Assembly (NCBI GenBank): GCA_035447065.1 | Contig: DAOTGJ010000004.1 | Coordinates: 62,001 to 126,000, forward strand | DNA: 64,000 nt | Direction of reading: 5' to 3' | From: CALEMW01 sp035447065 | GTDB lineage: Bacteria > Krumholzibacteriota > Krumholzibacteriia > LZORAL124-64-63 | Shown: positions 1 to 8,845 of the stretch, piece by piece | How positions within the stretch are numbered: the first letter of the stretch is position 1 | How the letters are laid out: the number at the start of each line of letters is the position of its first letter | The notes under the pieces: generated by a model | Seen by the model: only the letters and a program-made list of their open reading frames with translations | What the model was told of the DNA's origin: nothing | The model's database searches: none | Position numbers and translations under genes: made by a program

Positions 1-267
1 CACGCGCAGCCGCTCCGGGGTCTTGGCCCCGTAGAGGAACTTGTTCACGAAGAGGAAGTCGCCCACCAGCAGCGTGCGCTCCATGGATCCCGTGGGGATG
101 CGGAAGGCCTGGATCAGGAACTGCCGGATGAGCAGGGCGAAGAGGATCGCCGAGAGGATCGGGCGGATGTTGTCCCGCCACTGCCGACGCCAGAAGCCCA
201 GCCGCTGCAGGGCCGGGTCCTTCTCCGCGGCGCGGCCGCGGCGGAAGAGGTTGCTCAGCTTCGCCAT
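1..267 (-). CDS. lepB: signal peptidase I, N-terminal part (cut by window edge)
   Basis: Type I leader peptidase, which cleaves signal peptides from exported proteins at the outer face of the inner membrane. Only the first 89 codons are present; the 3' part lies beyond base 1. After a basic N-terminus comes one hydrophobic segment (about residues 36-53), then the motif PTGSM, in which Ser61 is the predicted nucleophile, and the following conserved stretch VGDFLFVNKF. The catalytic lysine would lie outside the window. The ATG start is preceded by a GAGGGG ribosome binding site. It lies 16 bp downstream of lepA, the classical lepA-lepB pairing, so the two are probably co-transcribed. Confidence 0.93.
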   Translation of the reverse strand, partial: MAKLSNLFRRGRAAEKDPALQRLGFWRRQWRDNIRPILSAILFALLIRQFLIQAFRIPTGSMERTLLVGDFLFVNKFLYGAKTPERLRV

Positions 268-283
268 CGTCCAGGGTCCCCTC

Positions 284-2077
284 TCAGCGTTCCACCTTGA
301 GCACCGCCATGAAGGCCTCCTGGGGGATCTCCACGGACCCCACCTGCTTCATGCGCTTCTTGCCTTCCTTCTGCTTCTCCAGGAGCTTGCGCTTGCGCGT
401 GATGTCGCCGCCGTAGCACTTGGCCGTCACGTTCTTGCGGTAGGCCTGCACGTTGGTGCGCGCCACCACGCGCGTGCCGATGGCCGCCTGGATGGCCACC
501 TGGAACATCTGCCGCGGGATCAGCTCCTTGAGCTTGCGGCACAGCTCCAGCCCCCAGTGGTACGCCTTCTCGCGGTGCACGATGCAGGCCAGGGCGTCCA
601 CGGGCTCGCCGTTGATCATGATGTCCAGCTTGATCAGGTCGCCGGGCCGGTGCTCGGTGTACTCGTAGTCCAGCGAGGCGTAGCCGCGGGTCACGCTCTT
701 GAGCTTGTCGTAGTAGTCCACCACGAGCTCGGACAGCGGCAGGTCGAAGTCCAGGGTCACCCGCTCGGTGTCGATGTACTCCATCTTGCGCTGGGTGCCG
801 CGCCGGTCCAGGCTGATCTGGATCACGGGGCCGATGTACTCCTTGGGCGTGATCACCGACGCCCGCACGTACGGCTCGCGCACCTCGGTGATCTGCTGCA
901 CCGGCGGCATGAAGGCCGGGTTCTCCACCAGCACCGTCTCGCCGGTCTTGGTGGCCACCTCGTACTCCACGTTGGGCAGGGTGGCGATGAGGTTGAGGTC
1001 GTACTCGCGCTCCAGCCGTTCCTGGATGATCTCCATGTGCAGCAGCCCCAGGAACCCGCAGCGGAAGCCGAAGCCCAGGGCCGCGCTCTTCTCCAGCTCC
1101 CAGGTCAGCGCCGCGTCGTTGAGCTGCATCTTCTGCAGGGCGTCCTTGAGGTCGTCGTACTGGTCGTTGTCCACGGGGTAGAAGCCGCTGAAGACCATGG
1201 GCTTGGCTTCCTCGTAGCCGGCCAGGGGCTTGGCGCAGGGCGCGTCGGCCATGGTCAGGGTGTCGCCCACGCGGATCTGGCGCACGTCCTTGGCGCCGGT
1301 GGCGATGTACCCCACCTCCCCCGCGCTCAGCTCCTTGCGCGCCATGCGCGTCAGCCGGAACCAGCCGATCTCGCCCACCTCGTGGTCCACGCCCAGGTTC
1401 ATCAGCCTCACCCTCTGCCCCTTGGCGATGCGGCCGTGCATGACGCGGACGTACGCCACGGCGCCCACGTAGGGGTCGAAGATGGAGTCGAAGATCAGGG
1501 CCTGCGTGGGCGCCTGGGGATCTCCCGCCGGCGGGGGCACGTGGGCCACCACGTGCTCCAGCAGCGCGGCCACGCCCTCGCCGGTCTTGGCGCTGACGCG
1601 CACCACCTCCTCCGGCTCGCAGCCCAGCAGGTCCACCACCTGCTCGGTCACCTCGTCGGCGCGCGCGGCCGGCAGGTCGATCTTGTTGATGACCGGGATG
1701 ATGGCCAGGTCGTGCTCCAGGGCCAGGTAGAGGTTGTTGATGGTCTGGGCCTGGATGCCCTGCACCGCGTCCACCACCAGCAGCGCGCCCTCGCACGCGG
1801 CCAGGCTGCGCGAGACCTCGTAGTGGAAGTCCACGTGCCCCGGCGTGTCGATGAGGTTCAGCACGTAGGGCGTGCCGTCCGCCGCCTTGTAGTCCATGCG
1901 GATGGGGTGGCTCTTGATGGTGATGCCCCGCTCCTGCTCCAGCTCCATGGAGTCCAGGACCTGCGCGGTGAGCTGCTTGCCGGACAGGGTGCCGGTGAGC
2001 TCGAGCAGGCGGTCGGCCAGGGTGGACTTCCCGTGGTCGATGTGGGCGATGATGCAGAAGTTGCGGAACTGGTCCAT
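284..2077 (-). CDS. lepA: elongation factor 4 (LepA), ribosome back-translocase GTPase
   Basis: A 597-residue protein of the length usual for LepA/EF4. The P-loop AHIDHGKST sits at residues 11-19, followed by the switch motifs RGITIK and DTPGHVDF and the NKIDLP guanine-specificity motif. The C-terminal end keeps the LepA-specific lysine-rich tail (KRKLLEKQKEGKKRMK). EF4 binds stalled ribosomes and can move tRNAs backwards; it acts in the cytoplasm or at the membrane. It begins with ATG and is followed by lepB after 16 bp, so the two form one operon. No unusual residue was seen. Confidence 0.97.
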   Translation of the reverse strand: MDQFRNFCIIAHIDHGKSTLADRLLELTGTLSGKQLTAQVLDSMELEQERGITIKSHPIRMDYKAADGTPYVLNLIDTPGHVDFHYEVSRSLAACEGALLVVDAVQGIQAQTINNLYLALEHDLAIIPVINKIDLPAARADEVTEQVVDLLGCEPEEVVRVSAKTGEGVAALLEHVVAHVPPPAGDPQAPTQALIFDSIFDPYVGAVAYVRVMHGRIAKGQRVRLMNLGVDHEVGEIGWFRLTRMARKELSAGEVGYIATGAKDVRQIRVGDTLTMADAPCAKPLAGYEEAKPMVFSGFYPVDNDQYDDLKDALQKMQLNDAALTWELEKSAALGFGFRCGFLGLLHMEIIQERLEREYDLNLIATLPNVEYEVATKTGETVLVENPAFMPPVQQITEVREPYVRASVITPKEYIGPVIQISLDRRGTQRKMEYIDTERVTLDFDLPLSELVVDYYDKLKSVTRGYASLDYEYTEHRPGDLIKLDIMINGEPVDALACIVHREKAYHWGLELCRKLKELIPRQMFQVAIQAAIGTRVVARTNVQAYRKNVTAKCYGGDITRKRKLLEKQKEGKKRMKQVGSVEIPQEAFMAVLKVER

Positions 2078-2096
2078 GGGCTCCTCGGCTTCTGGG

Positions 2097-2681
2097 TCAG
2101 AAGCCCGCGCTCAGGCGCAGGATGGGGGCGCCGCCGCCCGTCGCGGGCGGCAGCTCGATGGGCTGGGGGATGTCCCCCGGATCCCAGGCGTCGGGCACGT
2201 GCACCGGATCCTCGTCGAACCGGTCCAGATGGGCGCCCACGTAGGCGTCCAGGGCGATGAAGAACAGCGCGCCTCCCGCCCACCAGGCGTTGTCGCGCTT
2301 GATCTCCCAGAGATCTCCGTAGACGCCCACGGCCGCCTCGAAACCGTCCGCCCCCCGCAGGGGTTCGATGCGGTCGCGGTAGCGTTCCGCCCGCCGGTCG
2401 AAGGTGACGACCCTGGCCAGGAACCAGCCCTCGAACCCGAAGGCCAGCGCGGCGCGCCACGCGTTGTCCGTGGCCAGCTGCCCCCAGCCCGGGAAGACCG
2501 CCGAGGTGAACACGGCCGCCGTGGGGCTCACGCGCGGCCGGCCCAGCAGCGACGGCGCCGTGGGACGGGCGGCCGCCACGCTGTCGGCGTCCGTCACCCG
2601 GAGCGCCGACCCGGGCTGCGCCGCCGCGCCGGCGGCCAGCGCCAGCAGCAGCAGCGTCGCGATCCCGGCCCGGGCCCTCAT
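2097..2681 (-). CDS. DUF5683-type exported or membrane protein
   Basis: A 194-residue protein with an N-terminal signal peptide (LLLLALAAGAAA, cleavage near residue 21). A PGWGQ motif (SAVFPGWGQL, about residue 62) is followed by two hydrophobic stretches. PGWGQ between short membrane segments is the hallmark I associate with DUF5683 proteins of Bacteroidota and related phyla; their function is not established. Its start overlaps the stop of the lipid kinase gene by 4 bp (ATGA), and it ends 19 bp before lepA, so it sits in the middle of a kinase-DUF5683-lepA-lepB transcription unit. Confidence 0.7.
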   Translation of the reverse strand: MRARAGIATLLLLALAAGAAAQPGSALRVTDADSVAAARPTAPSLLGRPRVSPTAAVFTSAVFPGWGQLATDNAWRAALAFGFEGWFLARVVTFDRRAERYRDRIEPLRGADGFEAAVGVYGDLWEIKRDNAWWAGGALFFIALDAYVGAHLDRFDEDPVHVPDAWDPGDIPQPIELPPATGGGAPILRLSAGF

Positions 2682-3583
2682 GGCGTCGCCTCCCCGCGCG
2701 GCACGATCACGCGCAGCGCGCCCGCCCGCAAGCGGAATTCATGGCGTCCGGCCGGCAGGCGGTCCGGCTCGCCGTCCCAGTGCACGGCCAGCGGCTCCTC
2801 GCTCTCGAGCACCGCCGACGCCGCGCGCGGATAGTGGACCCGGGGATGTCCCAGGTGATCTCCGGTCACGGCCTTGGGCAGCGTGCGCAGCAGGTCCCAG
2901 AGGCCCACGCGCCGCACCAGGCAGAAATCCAGGCGGCCGTCCCCCGGATCGGCCAGGGGCGTCAGCCGGAAGCCGCCGCCGCAGAGGGCGCCGTTGCCCA
3001 CCTCGGCCAGGGTCCAGCGGCCGTCCAGATCCCGCGGCTCAGGCGTCCCGTCCGGGAACGTCCAGCGCGCCCGCGGCGCCCGGTAGCGCCCCACCAGGGG
3101 CAGGGTGGCCAGGCTGTAGCGCAGGCCGCCCCAGCGGCGGGAGATGCGGGCCGCCCGCAGCGACGCCTCGCCGCTGAGGAAGAGCCCGCAGCTGTTCACG
3201 AACGGACGCCCGGCGAACTCGCCCAGGTCCAGCGGCCGGGTGCGGCCGCCCGTCAGGGCCGTCAGGCCGTCGTCCAGGGAGCGCAGCCCCAGGCCCCTGG
3301 CGAAGTCGTTGCCGCTGCCCGTGGGCAGCACCGCCAGCGACGCGCCGCTGCCGGCCAGCCCGGCCGCCACCTCGCCCACCGTGCCGTCGCCGCCCACGGC
3401 CACCACCAGGTCGTGGCGCTCCGCCGCGGCGCGGGCCAGCTCCCGCCCGTGCCCCGCACCGGCGGTGTGCAGGAGCTCCGCGTCGCGGCCCGCGCGGGCC
3501 AGGGCCCGGCGCAGCTCTTCCGGATCGGGTCGGTCCCGATCGCGGCCGCTGATGGGATTCAGGACGACGGCGCAGGTCGGCAT
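2678..3583 (-). CDS. diacylglycerol/lipid kinase family protein (YegS/DgkB-like)
   Basis: A 301-residue soluble kinase with the DAGK catalytic domain. The N-terminus VVLNPISGR, the nucleotide motif GGDGT (residues 64-68) and PTGSGNDFARGL (about residues 87-98) are all present. Such enzymes phosphorylate diacylglycerol or related lipids for recycling into phospholipid synthesis. I chose the ATG at 3583 because a GGAGGG ribosome binding site precedes it; the frame stays open further upstream, but there it runs through the selenocysteine tRNA and cannot be coding. The stop overlaps the next gene by 4 bp. The exact lipid substrate cannot be told. Confidence 0.88.
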   Translation of the reverse strand: MPTCAVVLNPISGRDRDRPDPEELRRALARAGRDAELLHTAGAGHGRELARAAAERHDLVVAVGGDGTVGEVAAGLAGSGASLAVLPTGSGNDFARGLGLRSLDDGLTALTGGRTRPLDLGEFAGRPFVNSCGLFLSGEASLRAARISRRWGGLRYSLATLPLVGRYRAPRARWTFPDGTPEPRDLDGRWTLAEVGNGALCGGGFRLTPLADPGDGRLDFCLVRRVGLWDLLRTLPKAVTGDHLGHPRVHYPRAASAVLESEEPLAVHWDGEPDRLPAGRHEFRLRAGALRVIVPRGEATP

Positions 3584-3642
3584 GGCCCTCCGGTCAACGG
3601 CGGCCGGCCGGCCGGGTTCCCCCGGGCGACGGCCGTGCAGAA

Positions 3643-3670
3643 CGGGGACGCGGCCGCGGCCGCGTCCCCG
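3643..3670 (-). terminator. palindromic hairpin downstream of selC
   Basis: A perfect 28-bp palindrome (14-bp arms, CGGGGACGCGGCCG) lies 12 bp beyond the 3' end of the selenocysteine tRNA and about 60 bp before the lipid kinase start. It could end selC transcripts or act as a processing barrier. The run after the stem is only GTTCT, so intrinsic termination is uncertain. Confidence 0.4.
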
Positions 3671-3681
3671 CATGCGCACAC

Positions 3682-3779
3682 TGGCGGGAATGTGTGGGAA
3701 TCGAACCCACCTCGGACGGTTGACGCGCCCGACACAGGGATTTGAAGTCCCGGGGGACCACCAGGCCCCATCCACTCCC
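3682..3779 (-). tRNA. selC: tRNA-Sec (anticodon TCA)
   Basis: A 98-nt selenocysteine tRNA with CCA encoded. Read on the minus strand it has an extended acceptor (GGGAGTG paired with CATTCCC), a 6-bp D stem closed by a tetraloop (GGGGCC-TGGT-GGTCCC), the anticodon loop CTTCAAA with anticodon TCA between GGGA and TCCC, a long variable arm, and a T arm GTGGG-TTCGATT-CCCAC. The long D stem, long variable arm and UGA-reading anticodon are diagnostic of tRNA-Sec. No selA, selB or selD gene and no clear selenoprotein gene is in this window, so the rest of the pathway must be elsewhere. Confidence 0.95.
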
Positions 3780-3842
3780 GCGAACCGCCCTTATGCTAAG
3801 GCATGAGGGGCCACGGGGCCAGGAAAACAGGCGCCGCCGCTC

Positions 3843-4226
3843 TCAGTTCCGCGCCGCGATCATCTCGATCTCCACCCGCGCGTCCACCGGCAGCCGCGCC
3901 ACCTGCACGGCCGAGCGGGCCGGCGGGTCCACGGCGAAGTAGCCCTTGTAGACCTCGTTCACCGCGGCGAAGTCGTTCATGTCCGCCAGGAAGACGGTCA
4001 CCTTCACCACGTCGGCCAGGGTCATGCCGCCGGCCTCCACCACGGCGCGGGCGTTCTCCAGGGCGCGGCGCGCCTGCTCGGCCACGTCGGCCGACACGAA
4101 CTTGCCCGTGCCGGGGTCCAGCCCCAGCTGCCCGGCCGTGAAAAGGAGCCCGCCGCTCACGATCCCCTGGCTGTAGGGGCCGATGGCGGCGGGCGCGGCG
4201 TCGGTACGGATGACGGTGCGGCTCAT
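3843..4226 (-). CDS. ridA: RidA family enamine/imine deaminase
   Basis: A 127-residue RidA/YjgF protein. The signature blocks PAAIGPYSQGI, GQLGLDP and the conserved C-terminal stretch PARSAVQVARLPVDARVEIE are intact, including the arginine that binds the substrate carboxylate. RidA hydrolyses reactive 2-aminoacrylate made by PLP enzymes, protecting the cell from PLP-enzyme damage. It forms a trimer in the cytoplasm. The length matches the family and the start is ATG. It lies 39 bp downstream of glmS in the same direction and may share its transcript. Confidence 0.95.
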   Translation of the reverse strand: MSRTVIRTDAAPAAIGPYSQGIVSGGLLFTAGQLGLDPGTGKFVSADVAEQARRALENARAVVEAGGMTLADVVKVTVFLADMNDFAAVNEVYKGYFAVDPPARSAVQVARLPVDARVEIEMIAARN

Positions 4227-4265
4227 GGTCTCTCCCTCGGGGCCGGAGCCCCGAGGGCGACCGGC

Positions 4266-6089
<1,824 letters not shown>

Positions 6090-6107
6090 GTCGTCGTCTC
6101 CCTCCGG

Positions 6108-7448
6108 TCAGCCCTGAAGCCGGGCGCGGGTGCGTTCCACCAGCGCGCGGGCCTCGTCCTCTGTGGGAGCCTCGGCGATCACGCGCACGATGGGCTCCGT
6201 ATTGCTAGGACGCACATGCACCCAGCCGGACTCGCCGGCCCAACGCACGCCGTCCCGATCGTCGAGGGTGCCGTCGCCGAGACCGGCGAGGGCGTCCCGC
6301 ACTGCATCGGCCAGGAACGGACCTTCTTGACCGAACTTGTCCTTGACCATGGCCACGGGCGGATAGCCCGCCATGACCTCCCCCAGGCCGGCCCCGCGGT
6401 CCGCAAGCATCTGCAGCACCATGGCGATGCCCACCAGGGCGTCGCGGCCGGCGTGCAGGGCGGGGTAGATCACGCCGCCGTTGCCCTCGCCGCCGATGAC
6501 CGCGCCCTCGGCCAGCATGGTGGCCACCACGTTGGCCTCCCCCACCGGCGTGCGGCTCACCGACGCGCCGTGGCGGGCCGCCACGGTCTCGATCAGGCCC
6601 GTGGTGCTCAGGTTCACGGCCACGCCGCCGGGCTGCACGCCCAGCAGGAAGTCCACGCACACGGCCAGGGTCAGCTCCTCGCTGAGCACCGTGCCCGCGC
6701 CGTCCACCAGCACCAGGCGGTCCACGTCCGGATCCACGGCGAAGCCCAGGTCGCAGCCGTGGGCCCGCACCGCCTCGCCCAGCTCCGCCAGGTGGGCCGG
6801 CGTGGGCTCGGGCGGATGGGGGAAGTGCCCCGTGCAGCCGCAGTGCAGGGGCACGCAGCGCACGCCCAGCCGCTCCAGCAGGGCCGGCACGATGCGGCCG
6901 CCCGCGCCCTCCACCGCGTCCACCGCGGCGGTCAGGCCGCGGGCGCGGATGCGCTCGGCGTCCAGCCAGGGCAGGGCCAGGATCATGTCCAGATGGCGGG
7001 CGTCCGCGGTGTCGTCCGTGGACACGGCGCCGATGCCGTCCCAGGCCGCGTGCACGGCGCCGCGCGCGAAGATGTCCGCCAGCTCCCCGTTCTGCTCCGC
7101 GTTGAGGAACAGACCGGTGTGGTCCAGCAGCTTCAGGGCGTTCCACTGCTGCGGGTTGTGGCTGGCGGTGAGGATGATGCCGCCCACGGCGTCGGTCTCC
7201 TGGACCGCCAGCTCCGTGGTGGGCGTGGTGGCCAGGCCGATGTCCACCACGTCGTGGCCCGTGGACATGAGCGCCGCCTTCACCGCGTGCAGGAGCATGG
7301 GGCCCGTGGGCCGGCTGTCGCGTCCCACCACCACGGGGCCGGGAGGCAGCCAGGTGCCGAAGGCCGCCGCCCAGCGGCCCACCACCTCGGCGTTGAACTC
7401 GGGACCCAGGATCCCGCGGATCCCGGACACGCTCACCTTGAGGGACAT
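6108..7448 (-). CDS. glmM: phosphoglucosamine mutase / phosphohexomutase
   Basis: A 446-residue alpha-D-phosphohexomutase. The start region SVSGIRGI, the catalytic loop TASHNP with phosphoserine Ser96, the metal loop DPDVDR and the C-terminal phosphate-binding RPSNTEPIVR are all present. The ATG at 7448 was chosen because an AAGGAG ribosome binding site precedes it; a start 36 bp upstream is possible but lacks one. The position directly upstream of glmS argues for GlmM (GlcN-6-P to GlcN-1-P) rather than phosphomannomutase, but sequence alone does not settle the substrate. Confidence 0.88.
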   Translation of the reverse strand: MSLKVSVSGIRGILGPEFNAEVVGRWAAAFGTWLPPGPVVVGRDSRPTGPMLLHAVKAALMSTGHDVVDIGLATTPTTELAVQETDAVGGIILTASHNPQQWNALKLLDHTGLFLNAEQNGELADIFARGAVHAAWDGIGAVSTDDTADARHLDMILALPWLDAERIRARGLTAAVDAVEGAGGRIVPALLERLGVRCVPLHCGCTGHFPHPPEPTPAHLAELGEAVRAHGCDLGFAVDPDVDRLVLVDGAGTVLSEELTLAVCVDFLLGVQPGGVAVNLSTTGLIETVAARHGASVSRTPVGEANVVATMLAEGAVIGGEGNGGVIYPALHAGRDALVGIAMVLQMLADRGAGLGEVMAGYPPVAMVKDKFGQEGPFLADAVRDALAGLGDGTLDDRDGVRWAGESGWVHVRPSNTEPIVRVIAEAPTEDEARALVERTRARLQG

Positions 7449-7540
7449 ACGGGCTCCTTCCCAATGCCCGCGCGCGGGGCGCACGAGAGGGTGGCCGCGC
7501 CGGGAGGCGCGACGAGGCGGTCATGAGGCGGAGGGGAAGA

Positions 7541-7616
7541 TGGAGCCGATGTGGGGACTCGAACCCCAGACCTGCTCATTACGAGTGAGCTGCTCTACCA
7601 GCTGAGCTACATCGGC
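7541..7616 (-). tRNA. tRNA-Thr (anticodon CGT)
   Basis: A 76-nt tRNA with a complete cloverleaf: acceptor GCCGATG/CATCGGC, anticodon loop CTCGTAA, T arm TGGGG-TTCGAGT-CCCCA, discriminator T and encoded CCA. It reads the ACG codon. It follows tRNA-Phe after 20 bp, so both probably come from one precursor transcript. Confidence 0.95.
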
Positions 7617-7636
7617 CCGAATCGGGGGATCGGAAA

Positions 7637-7712
7637 TGGTGCCTGGGGGCGGATTTGAACCACCGACACCCGCATTTTCAGTGCGGTGCTCTACCAACTG
7701 AGCTACCCAGGC
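7637..7712 (-). tRNA. tRNA-Phe (anticodon GAA)
   Basis: A 76-nt tRNA: acceptor GCCTGGG/CCCAGGC, anticodon loop CTGAAAA, T arm GGTGG-TTCAAAT-CCGCC and encoded ACCA end. It is the first gene after a good sigma-70-type promoter and is followed by tRNA-Thr. Confidence 0.95.
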
Positions 7713-7745
7713 ACGATCACCGTACCGCTCGTGAGCGGTCCGGGA

Positions 7746-7774
7746 ATAAAACACTCCCGATCACGACCTGTCAA
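7746..7774 (-). promoter_or_regulatory. sigma-70-type promoter of the tRNA-Phe/tRNA-Thr unit
   Basis: On the minus strand, TTGACA is followed by a 17-bp spacer and TTTTAT. It sits 34 bp upstream of tRNA-Phe. The -35 box is perfect and the -10 box is a partial match. Glm genes further down could be reached by read-through. Confidence 0.7.
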
Positions 7775-7849
7775 GCCGCCCTCCGGTTTTTCCACGGCGG
7801 GGAGCATACACCCGAACGGGCCGCTTGGCCACCCCCCGCATCCCGCGGG

Positions 7850-8845
7850 TCAGGCGCGGCGATCGGCGTCGTCGTAGCCCCGCGGGTGGGCGGTGTGCCA
7901 GGCCCAGGCGTCGGCCACCACGGTGTCCACGTCGCTGCGGCGGGGGCGCCAGCCCAGGAGCTCCGCGGCGCGGCCGTTGGCGGCCACCAGGCGGGCCGGG
8001 TCGCCTGCGCGGCGCGGGGCCACGGGCGGGTCCAGGGGTCGGCCGGTGACGCGGGCCGCGGCGTCCACGATCTCGCGCACCGACGTGCCGTCGCCCGTGC
8101 CCAGGTTCAGGGCCGTGAAGCCGGGCGTCGCCGCCCACTCCACGGCGCGCAGATGGGCGTCGGCCAGGTCCGACACGTGGATGTAGTCGCGGATGCAGGT
8201 GCCGTCGGGAGTGGGGAAATCGTCGCCGAAGATGCGGAAGCCCACCGCCGGATCCAGCAGCGAGCGCAGCAGGCGCGGAATGAGGTGGGTCTCGGGGTCG
8301 TGGTCCTCCCCCAGCGGGCCGTCCGCACCGCAGGCGTTGAAGTAGCGCAGGGCCACGGCCGCCACGCCCGCCTGATCCGCCACCGCGGCCAGGGCGCGCT
8401 CCACCGCCAGCTTGGTCTCGCCGTAGGGGTTCACCGGCGCCGTGGGCGCCGATTCCAGGATGGGCACGTCCTCCGGCTCCCCGTACACCGCCGCGGTGCT
8501 GGAGAACACGAAGCGCTCCACCCCCGCCGCGCTCACCGCGCGCAGCAGGTTCAGGCCGCCGCCCACGTTGTTGCGCCAGTACTTCAGCGGGTCGGTCACC
8601 GACTCGCCCACCAGGCTGAAGGCCGCGAAATGCACCACCGCCCGGAAGCCGCCGCGGGCGAGCACGTCCGTGGTGAACGCCTCGTCCAGCAGGCTGCCCC
8701 GGTGCAGGACCGCCTCGGGGGGCAGGGCCGCGGGATGGCCGGTGCTGAAGTCGTCCAGCACCTCCACCTCATGGCCGGCGGCCAGCAGCCGCCGCGCCGT
8801 CACGCTGCCGATGTAGCCGGCGCCGCCGGTGACCAGGATCCTCAT
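7850..8845 (-). CDS. galE: UDP-glucose 4-epimerase
   Basis: A 331-residue extended short-chain dehydrogenase. The N-terminal NAD motif GGAGYIGS, the catalytic tyrosine-lysine motif YGETK, and the downstream ALRYFNACGAD block are those of GalE. It interconverts UDP-glucose and UDP-galactose (and possibly the N-acetyl forms) for surface polysaccharides. The ATG at 8845 overlaps the TGA stop of the upstream uvrA gene by 4 bp, so the pair is translationally coupled. The pairing of galE with uvrA has no obvious functional reason. Confidence 0.95.
   Translation of the reverse strand: MRILVTGGAGYIGSVTARRLLAAGHEVEVLDDFSTGHPAALPPEAVLHRGSLLDEAFTTDVLARGGFRAVVHFAAFSLVGESVTDPLKYWRNNVGGGLNLLRAVSAAGVERFVFSSTAAVYGEPEDVPILESAPTAPVNPYGETKLAVERALAAVADQAGVAAVALRYFNACGADGPLGEDHDPETHLIPRLLRSLLDPAVGFRIFGDDFPTPDGTCIRDYIHVSDLADAHLRAVEWAATPGFTALNLGTGDGTSVREIVDAAARVTGRPLDPPVAPRRAGDPARLVAANGRAAELLGWRPRRSDVDTVVADAWAWHTAHPRGYDDADRRA

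Noticed and set aside
41..2260. Long plus-strand open frame opposite lepB, lepA and DUF5683
   Set aside because: It is the antisense shadow of clear genes; its product is low-complexity Leu/Val/His/Arg-rich and matches no family.
3584..3775. N-terminal extension of the lipid kinase gene
   Set aside because: The extension would translate the selenocysteine tRNA and a palindrome. The ATG at 3583 has a proper ribosome binding site and fits the family length.
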